A stretch of 11,258 nucleotides of DNA from Desulfobacterales bacterium (GTDB taxonomy: Bacteria; Desulfobacterota; Desulfobacteria; Desulfobacterales; Desulfobacteraceae), in contig JAKSBM010001035.1 of NCBI GenBank assembly GCA_022361135.1, positions 1 to 11,258 of the forward strand. Reading direction: 5' to 3'. Made by a program: the position numbers and the translations under genes. The stretch's first letter is position 1. Every line of letters starts with the position of its first letter. Under the pieces are notes generated by a model. That model did no database searches. It was not told where the DNA came from and saw nothing but the letters and a program-made list of their open reading frames with translations. Shown piece by piece: positions 6,339-11,258 of this stretch.

Positions 6339-6659
6339 TTACACCTCTTTTGGCTTAAACAGATAAAAAACAATGTGTGGGGGGAATCCATACCCCAATA
6401 AGCGTCCCAGCAGGGCGTCCTCCCGGCCGGGCTTGGTTTGGACAACCAGGTATTCCACGGCCATCACCGGATCCTTCACCTGCTGGAAACCAAGGCCCTT
6501 CCGGGACAGGTAGGCATAGATCGGGTGGCGGGGATCAAAGATCGTCTCCGTGCTTTTGCTCACATGGTGTTCAAAAATGATATATCCGGCATGGGGATCC
6601 AGGCCGCGCTTGATCCATTGGAAATCCTTTTCCAAGGGGATGGGATCCTTTGCAGCCAT
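6339..6659 (-). CDS. Unknown 106-residue cytosolic protein
   Basis: I do not recognise a family. The protein is short, soluble, without signal peptide, membrane segment or cysteines. The sequence alternates charged and aromatic stretches: HAGYIIFEHH near residue 25, AVEYLVVQTK around 67-76 and HIVFYLFKP near the C-terminus, compatible with a small alpha/beta fold. It is a real gene by context: it fills the 345 bases between potA and the KamA-like gene, has AGGA before ATG 6659, and its TAA is one base before the next ATG, whose ribosome site lies inside this gene. Tight coupling suggests that it works with the KamA-like protein, perhaps as a partner subunit or small-molecule binding module, but this is a guess from position. 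Confidence 0.72.
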   Translation of the reverse strand: MAAKDPIPLEKDFQWIKRGLDPHAGYIIFEHHVSKSTETIFDPRHPIYAYLSRKGLGFQQVKDPVMAVEYLVVQTKPGREDALLGRLLGYGFPPHIVFYLFKPKEV

Positions 6660-6672
6660 GGTATCCTGGGGG

Positions 6673-7782
6673 TCAGCCCTTTAACAGCCGGCAGTGGTAT
6701 GGATCCACCTGGATGAAGACCTGATCCCCCCGGCGATAGGGGGAGCGCTTCACAAAATTAATCACATGGAGGACCTGGCCGGAATCCAGGGTGACAAAAT
6801 AGCTCACCTCACCGCCCATATAGCTTCTATCGGTGATGGTTCCGGTGAAATGGTTCATGCCTTCCTCACAAAGGTCCCCGTCTTGGTATCCCAGGGTCAT
6901 CTTCTGGGCCCGGATGACCATTTCAGCCTTGTCATCAACGGCAAAGGCAACGGCCGGGTTGGCCAGAACCGCGGTGCCGTCATCCAGTTCCACGGTGATG
7001 TAGCCGTCATGTCCATTGGTGTTCTGGAGGTCCTTTACCCGGGCGGCCATGAAATTGGAGTGGCCCAGGAAATCGGCCACAAAATGGTTTGCGGCATTGT
7101 TATACACCTCTTCCGGGGATCCCTGCTGCTGGATGAGGCCGTCCTTCATGACCACGACCTTGTCGGACATGGACAGGGCCTCCCGCTGGTCGTGGGTGAC
7201 AAAAATGGTGGTCACCCCCAATTCCTGCTGGAGGTTGTCTATTTCCCGGCGCATTTCCTCCCTCAAATTTTCATCCAGGGCGGACAGGGGTTCGTCCATG
7301 AGCAGGACATCGGGCTCAATGACAATGGCCCGGGCCAGGGCAATGCGTTGCTGCTGACCGCCGGAAAGTTGGGAGGGCATGCGTTGGCCCACCCCGGGAA
7401 GGCGGACGGTCTCAAGGGCTCTTTCCACCTTTTCTTTCATTTCTGCTTTGGAAAATCCCCGGTACTTCAACCCAAAGGCCACATTGTCAAAGATGGTCTT
7501 GTGGGGGAAAAGGGCGTAGTTCTGGAAAATCATGCCCAGATTCCGTTTGTGGATGGGGAGGTCGTTGATGCGTTTGCCCTTGATGTAAATATCCCCCCGG
7601 GTTGGGGTTTCCAGGCCCGCCAGCATCCTGAGCAGGGTGGTTTTCCCGCAGCCCGAGGGTCCCAGCAGGGTGACCAGGCTCCCTTCGGGGATATCCAGGT
7701 CCATGGGTTTGACCGCTTCAACCTTGTCGAATCGTTTTTCAATATTTCTGAATTTCACAAAAGCAGGATCTTTGTCACTCAC
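6673..7782 (-). CDS. potA: Spermidine/putrescine-type ABC transporter ATPase (PotA family)
   Basis: 369 residues when started at GTG 7782. This is the ATPase of the Pot-type importer. Motifs in that numbering: Walker A GPSGCGKT (41-48), Q-loop Gln87 in FQNYALFPH, signature LSGGQ (139-143), Walker B LLMDEP (160-165), D-loop SALD and switch His197 in FVTHDQREAL. After about residue 230 comes the TOBE-type regulatory tail common to PotA, ending HCRLLKG. I chose GTG 7782 because AAGGGAGA (7798-7791) stands 8-9 bases before it and homologues begin close to this point. The longer in-frame ATG at 7827 sits directly against a hairpin with no ribosome site and would add 15 residues. It follows the binding-protein gene and is 13 bases from the unknown 106-residue protein. 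Substrate class is by family only. Confidence 0.92.
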   Translation of the reverse strand: MSDKDPAFVKFRNIEKRFDKVEAVKPMDLDIPEGSLVTLLGPSGCGKTTLLRMLAGLETPTRGDIYIKGKRINDLPIHKRNLGMIFQNYALFPHKTIFDNVAFGLKYRGFSKAEMKEKVERALETVRLPGVGQRMPSQLSGGQQQRIALARAIVIEPDVLLMDEPLSALDENLREEMRREIDNLQQELGVTTIFVTHDQREALSMSDKVVVMKDGLIQQQGSPEEVYNNAANHFVADFLGHSNFMAARVKDLQNTNGHDGYITVELDDGTAVLANPAVAFAVDDKAEMVIRAQKMTLGYQDGDLCEEGMNHFTGTITDRSYMGGEVSYFVTLDSGQVLHVINFVKRSPYRRGDQVFIQVDPYHCRLLKG

Positions 7783-7790
7783 ACCAATGG

Positions 7791-7798
7791 TCTCCCTT
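7791..7798 (-). promoter_or_regulatory. Ribosome binding site that decides the potA start
   Basis: The minus strand reads AAGGGAGA here, well spaced for GTG 7782. Nothing comparable stands before the ATG at 7827, where a C-rich hairpin arm touches the start codon. Confidence 0.65.
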
Positions 7799-7827
7799 GG
7801 GATTTTTTTGTTGCTCGGATGGAACAT

Positions 7828-7851
7828 GGGGCACGGGCGGTCCCGTGCCCC
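7828..7851. repeat. Perfect GC-rich stem-loop between the binding-protein gene and potA
   Basis: GGGGCACGGG (7828-7837) and CCCGTGCCCC (7842-7851) form a perfect 10-base stem with a 4-base loop. On the transcribed minus strand it is not followed by a T-run, so it is not a classical terminator. In importer operons such hairpins often protect the 3' end of the binding-protein message and so raise its level over the ATPase; that role is inferred here. Confidence 0.7.
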
Positions 7852-7877
7852 GGATTCAAAGTTTTAATTTTTTCGGA

Positions 7878-9038
7878 TCAGCCCGCCATGACCCGGTCCC
7901 ATTTTTCAGCCCAGTCCAGCTGTTTGCTGTTCCAATAGGCAGGATCGGCAAAGAGATAGCCATTTAATTTGCCCGTGGGATCAAAGGCGGGCAATTCCTG
8001 AATTTCCTTGGGCATGGCGATCTTTGTGGGATCCAGGGACGGCGGATAATTCTGGCCCTTGGCCACGGCAATGGCTGCCTCGGGCTCCAGCATGAAGTTG
8101 AGGAGTTTCTGGGCCACATCCAGATCCGTACCCTTGAGGACGTACATGTATTCCATCCAGGAGTAAGTCCCTTCGGGAGCCAGGTATCCAATGGGATGAC
8201 CTTGCTTCTGCAGGGCAGCCACCCGGCCGGACCAGGCTGTGGTGGCGTAAATTTCATTGTTTCCCAGAAGGCTCATGAGTTCCGAGCCAGATGCCCAGTA
8301 TTTTTTCATGAGTTTGCGCTGCTCTTTCAGGGCCGCCCAAACCGCTTTTTCATCCTTGATTTGATTGGGGTTCTGGCCCGTGTGCAGGGCGGCATACCAG
8401 ACATTGGTTCTGAAATCTCCACCCCAGGTTCCCAGTTTTCCCTTCAGATTTTTGTCAAACAGGAGGGAAGCTCCCAGGGCTTCGGCTTCGGATTTGGATA
8501 TCTTTTCCGTGTTATAGGCAATGCCAGTCTGGCCCAGGTCATAGGGAACCGCCGACAGCGTACCATTGGAAATGCCCTTGAGGGTATTGATCATTTTGGG
8601 CATGACATTTTTCAGGTTGGGAATTTTGGATTCATCCAGGGCCACGCCAAATCCCAGGTCGGTGTACCGGGCATAGTCATAGACCGCACTGAGATGGGCA
8701 ATGTTGAATTCCCCGCCCGGTGGATAGGAGGCCTTGACCTGGGTGAGGAAGGCATCCATGCCGGTGAAGGCGGCGTCCACAACTTTGATCTGGGAGGCTT
8801 TTGTAAAGGGGGTGAAGGCGTATTCCCGAAGGGCTTCCGAAGTGGAACCGCCCCAGGAGTGGCAGGTAATGGATTGGCTGCCGGAGAAGGCCGATTTCAC
8901 CAGGCCAAAGGGACCGCCCACGATTCCCAGACTGGCTCCGGCCAGTCCTACAAATTTAACAAAATCCCGGCGGGATATGTCTTTTTCCTGGTATGCACTG
9001 TGTACATCATCCAATTGTTTTTCCATCTCTTTTGCCAT
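7878..9038 (-). CDS. potD: Pot-type extracellular solute-binding protein with Tat signal
   Basis: 386 residues. This is the periplasmic binding protein that hands substrate to the PotBC permease. The N-terminus is long, with a twin-arginine signal: SRRDFVKFVG at 22-31 followed by a mild hydrophobic stretch to about residue 50, so export is by Tat in folded form rather than as a Sec or lipoprotein precursor. The mature part begins near SQSITCHSWGG and has the PotD/PotF-like pattern: an early strand with a Trp, SAVPYDLGQTGIAYN around 160-175, GWSGRV-like TAWSGRVAAL, and the EGTYSWMEYMYVLKGT segment near 290-305. AAGGAG is placed well before ATG 9038. The gene lies 43 bases after potC. Polyamine is only the family label; the ligand may be another cationic amine or amino acid, given the KamA-like neighbour. 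Confidence 0.9.
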   Translation of the reverse strand: MAKEMEKQLDDVHSAYQEKDISRRDFVKFVGLAGASLGIVGGPFGLVKSAFSGSQSITCHSWGGSTSEALREYAFTPFTKASQIKVVDAAFTGMDAFLTQVKASYPPGGEFNIAHLSAVYDYARYTDLGFGVALDESKIPNLKNVMPKMINTLKGISNGTLSAVPYDLGQTGIAYNTEKISKSEAEALGASLLFDKNLKGKLGTWGGDFRTNVWYAALHTGQNPNQIKDEKAVWAALKEQRKLMKKYWASGSELMSLLGNNEIYATTAWSGRVAALQKQGHPIGYLAPEGTYSWMEYMYVLKGTDLDVAQKLLNFMLEPEAAIAVAKGQNYPPSLDPTKIAMPKEIQELPAFDPTGKLNGYLFADPAYWNSKQLDWAEKWDRVMAG

Positions 9039-9081
9039 GGGGTCTCCTTAATATATGGGTTAAAAGCCAATGTCTCCGTAA

Positions 9082-9882
9082 TCAATTGCCGCTGCCCCGG
9101 GCAAAGCGGCGGGAAAGATAGCCGGCCAGCAGGGGGGTGGATACGGTGAGAACAATCATCACCGTTCCCAGGGCGTTGATTTCAGGGCTGATGGAGTTCC
9201 TCAGCATGCCGAATATTTTTACGGGCACGGTCTGGTTCTGGGCCGTGGCCCAGAAAAGGGTGGCCGTGACATCGTCGAATGAAATGGTAAATGCAAAGAG
9301 CATCCCGGCGAAAATGGCCGGTGCCAACAAAGGAAAGGTCACCTCCCTGAAGGTCTGAAACGGGCTGGCGCCCAGGGAGAGGGCCGCTTCTTCATACTCC
9401 CGTTTAATCCCCACCAACCTGGCCTGGACAATGAGCAGCACATAGGGAAGGGTGAGGACCACATGGCCGATGAGGAGCATGGCAAAACTTTTGGGCTGTT
9501 GGAGCCAGCGGATGAACAGGAGCAAGGCCACCCCGAGGACCACCTCGGGAATCATGATGGGGGCAATGAGAAGGGTATTTAAAAAATCCTTGCCCTTGAA
9601 ATCGTACCGGATAAAGGCCATGGCCGCAGGGACACCAATGGCCGTGGCCAGCACCGCCGTGAGGGAGCCCAAAACCATGGAGTTTTTAAAGGCATCCAGG
9701 ATGGTGGAATTGTGGGAAAGCTTCACAAACCATTTTATGCTGACCCCTTCCATGGGAAAGGAGCCGAATTGCTGGGGATTAAAGGCCAGGATCACCACGG
9801 CCACAATGGGGGTGAACATCCAGACATAGACCAGAATGGTGTAGAGGCGGATCAGGGACCATCCGGAGATAAAAGATTTCAT
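9082..9882 (-). CDS. potC: Spermidine/putrescine-type ABC permease PotC
   Basis: 266 residues, normal for PotC. It forms one half of the inner-membrane channel. The sequence shows an N-terminal membrane segment (13-34), a periplasmic loop with the family phrase around FKNSMVLGSLTA (65-76), further hydrophobic segments, and the EAA docking loop EEAALSLGASPFQTFREVTF (164-183). The C-terminal end RRFARGSGN is cytosolic. The ribosome site AAAGGA lies within the last codons of potB, and ATG 9882 comes 4 bases after that stop, so translation is probably coupled. Order of transcription is potB, potC, binding protein, potA. Confidence 0.93.
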   Translation of the reverse strand: MKSFISGWSLIRLYTILVYVWMFTPIVAVVILAFNPQQFGSFPMEGVSIKWFVKLSHNSTILDAFKNSMVLGSLTAVLATAIGVPAAMAFIRYDFKGKDFLNTLLIAPIMIPEVVLGVALLLFIRWLQQPKSFAMLLIGHVVLTLPYVLLIVQARLVGIKREYEEAALSLGASPFQTFREVTFPLLAPAIFAGMLFAFTISFDDVTATLFWATAQNQTVPVKIFGMLRNSISPEINALGTVMIVLTVSTPLLAGYLSRRFARGSGN

Positions 9883-9886
9883 GGGC

Positions 9887-10753
9887 CTATCCTTTGCTCA
9901 AAGTTTTAAAAATCTGGTTAATGCCCATATACCGGTTATAGGTATAGACGATGAGAATAAGCAGCAGGAGCAGCAGGGTGGAGATGGCCGACCCAAAGGG
10001 CCAGTCCAGGGTGCCGATCACCCGCTTGAAGATCAGGTTGGCAATCATGTCGTTTCCCGGCCCCCCCAGGATCATGGGGGGAAGATAGGTGCCGCAGGTG
10101 AGAACAAAGACCAGAAGGCAGCCCGCCGATACCCCGGGAAGGCTCAAGGGCAGGGTGACCTCTCTAAAGGCCTGCCATTCGGTACAGCCCAGGCTTTTGG
10201 CCGCTTCGGTGAGGCTTGGGTCGATGCCGTCCAGGCTGACGTAGATATTGAGAATCATGAAGGGAAGCAGATATTGGAGAAGACCCATGATCACCGCCCC
10301 TTCGTTGTAGAGAAGACCAATGGGCTCGGAGATGATTCCCATGGTTATCAATAGATGATTGATGAGGCCGGAATCCCCCAGGATATTGATCCAGCTCAAT
10401 GTTCGGATGATGAAGCTGATCCAGAAGGGGAGCATGATCAACAGCATGAAATAGGGTTTGAACCGGGATTGGGTTTTATAAAAAAAATAGGCAGGTACAT
10501 AGCCCATGATCAGGCAGATGATCACCGTCTCCAGGGCCACCCGCAAGGTGTCCAGGAGGATGGAGGGATAGAAAAAATCAACAAAGAATTTGGCATAATT
10601 CCCCAGTTGAAAGGCAGGGATGTCCTGGCCCGAAGGCGCCCGGAGCCAGAAGGAGTACACCACCACAAAGCAGACCGGCACCACCAATAGGAGGAAGATG
10701 GCCGTCAGGGAGGGGGAGAGCAGCAGCCAGGGTTTCCAGGTTTTCTCTTTCAT
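9887..10753 (-). CDS. potB: Spermidine/putrescine-type ABC permease PotB
   Basis: 288 residues, the usual PotB length. It is the second channel subunit and the first gene of the operon. Membrane segments are evident from residue 9 (WLLLSPSLTAIFLLLVVPV) onward. LPFWISFIIRTLSWINILGDSG at 109-129 is a characteristic PotB phrase, and the EAA loop TEAAKSLGCTEWQAFREVTL spans about 182-201. AAGGAAAGG stands before ATG 10753. The stop overlaps the potC ribosome site. Any promoter for the whole minus-strand operon should lie in the 500 bases upstream. Confidence 0.93.
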   Translation of the reverse strand: MKEKTWKPWLLLSPSLTAIFLLLVVPVCFVVVYSFWLRAPSGQDIPAFQLGNYAKFFVDFFYPSILLDTLRVALETVIICLIMGYVPAYFFYKTQSRFKPYFMLLIMLPFWISFIIRTLSWINILGDSGLINHLLITMGIISEPIGLLYNEGAVIMGLLQYLLPFMILNIYVSLDGIDPSLTEAAKSLGCTEWQAFREVTLPLSLPGVSAGCLLVFVLTCGTYLPPMILGGPGNDMIANLIFKRVIGTLDWPFGSAISTLLLLLLILIVYTYNRYMGINQIFKTLSKG

Positions 10754-10926
10754 CGCGCCTTTCCTTCCATTCCGTTGGAGTTAATAGGTGTCGAACCCGG
10801 TTCGGGCCGGACGCCATGCACGGGAATCTGGGGTACAAGAGTTGTGCCGGAGGGAATGAGGCAGGGGTAACGTTTTGAATTTAGGAGGGAATATGTGGGT
10901 GTGGCGGTGGTTTTTTTAAGGTGAGA

Positions 10927-10959
10927 AAACAACTTGATTCAGGTTTGAATCAGTTGTTT
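10927..10959. repeat. Inverted repeat in the Pot operon leader
   Basis: AAACAACTTGATTC (10927-10940) pairs with GAATCAGTTGTTT (10947-10959), with one bulged T and a 6-base loop. On the minus strand it is followed by TTTTC, so it could be a weak terminator or attenuator ahead of potB. It could also be a protein site, since its TTGATTC/GAATCA core resembles the next repeat. Confidence 0.5.
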
Positions 10960-10997
10960 GTGAGTAATTCCCTAAGATTATTTAATATTTGCGTCGA

Positions 10998-11019
10998 TTC
11001 AAATTGGTATCAATTTGAA
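10998..11019. promoter_or_regulatory. Palindromic operator-like site
   Basis: TTCAAATTG (10998-11006) and CAATTTGAA (11011-11019) are perfect inverted copies separated by GTAT. The size and symmetry fit a dimeric repressor site. A third CAATTTGAA copy lies at 11107-11115. It overlaps the possible -10 of the promoter called just upstream on the minus strand. Confidence 0.45.
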
Positions 11020-11040
11020 AATCCTGGAACCCATTGTCAA
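11012..11040 (-). promoter_or_regulatory. Possible sigma-70 promoter for the Pot operon
   Basis: The minus strand has a perfect TTGACA (11040-11035), a 17-base spacer, then CAAATT (11017-11012), which matches only three of six -10 positions. It would give a leader of about 250 bases before potB. It is the best candidate I found, but weak. Confidence 0.3.
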
Positions 11041-11074
11041 TAGGCGGTTTAGGGAAACCTGATACAGAATTGAA

Positions 11075-11257
11075 TTAGGTGAATTGAGATTTATCTACCA
11101 AGCGTTCAATTTGAAATTTGGGTTTTACTTTTTTATCTCTGAAGAGTAAATTTAACAGGGCATTAAGTTGATAATTTCAATTTCGGATTGAGGATACTTT
11201 ATCTTCAACGATTAAACACTTTTCCACTTCGACGGCTCTAATATCGGGATAGGTGGA
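11075..11257 (-). pseudogene. Possible degraded 3' end of a gene running off the window
   Basis: From 11257 leftward one minus-strand frame reads 26 protein-like codons (YPDIRAVEVEKCLIVEDKVS), a TGA at 11179-11177, then 33 more codons in the same frame (LLNLLFRDKKVKPKFQIERL) to a TAA at 11077-11075. The composition looks protein-like, but no family is recognised and frames this short can be open by chance in AT-rich DNA. If real, it is the tail of a broken gene. Confidence 0.2.
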
Positions 11258-11258
11258 A

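Larger units (their letters stand above)
10754..11258. other. AT-rich intergenic region upstream of the Pot operon
   Basis: No convincing intact gene is present. The first 150 bases next to potB are GC-rich; from about 10860 the DNA turns clearly AT-rich, unlike the neighbouring genes. It contains two inverted repeats (10927-10959 and 10998-11019), a possible promoter near 11012-11040 and a doubtful broken reading frame at 11075-11257, each listed separately. Confidence 0.6.

Noticed and set aside
6694..7938. Plus-strand open frame of 414 codons
   Set aside because: It lies exactly opposite the PotA coding region and the end of the binding-protein gene. Its sequence is Gly/His-rich with no family features, while the opposite strand carries all ABC ATPase motifs.
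10792..10804. CGAACC/GGTTCG palindrome resembling a tRNA T-arm
   Set aside because: The flanking bases do not form the T-stem beyond three pairs, and no acceptor, D or anticodon arm can be drawn around it.
10832..10850. Sigma-54-like CCGGCAC-N5-TTGT on the minus strand before potB
   Set aside because: The GG-N10 spacing is right, but the essential -12 GC reads GT and the -24 element is imperfect. A single weak match in 500 bases is expected by chance.
11177..11179. In-frame TGA as a selenocysteine codon
   Set aside because: The flanking frame is not a recognised selenoprotein, no suitable stem-loop follows the codon, and the frame itself is doubtful.

Overview
The base composition (mostly GC-rich genes with AT-rich spacers), a lone PEP-CTERM protein behind what looks like a cyclic-di-GMP riboswitch, a KamA-type radical SAM protein and a Tat-exported binding protein suggest a Gram-negative bacterium. 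A deltaproteobacterial (Desulfobacterota, sulfate-reducer-like) host is my best guess. This is inferred from gene content only, because no rRNA or marker gene is present.

Left part (1-1490, plus strand): the 3' portion of an SsuC/TauC-type ABC permease overlaps its ATPase by an ATGA junction. A short decayed IS3-type transposase start follows, then a strong bidirectional terminator. Middle left (1576-2345, minus strand): a secreted PEP-CTERM protein. Its leader carries a class I (GEMM-I) cyclic-di-GMP aptamer that overlaps a rho-independent terminator, so the gene appears to be switched by second-messenger level. Next come a RidA/YoaB-like imine deaminase (2682-3035) and a terminator (3071-3109).

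Right part (3202-10753, minus strand): a compact run of seven genes. Transcribed from right to left they are potB, potC, potD-like (Tat signal), potA, an unknown 106-residue protein, an 817-residue tandem KamA-like protein and a signal-less M23-fold protein. Spacings are short and several ribosome sites lie inside the preceding gene. The tandem KamA-like protein is the most unusual: its first half keeps the radical SAM cysteines, a carboxylate-binding arginine and a candidate PLP lysine, while its second half is a recognisable copy of the same fold that has lost the cysteines and the lysine. I infer an uptake-and-rearrangement pathway for an amine or amino acid brought in by the Pot-type transporter. 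The substrate is unknown and the lysine-binding signature of true lysine 2,3-aminomutase is not clearly kept.

Right edge (10754-11258): an AT-rich intergenic region upstream of the operon. It holds two inverted repeats, a possible promoter, and a doubtful degraded reading frame running off the window.
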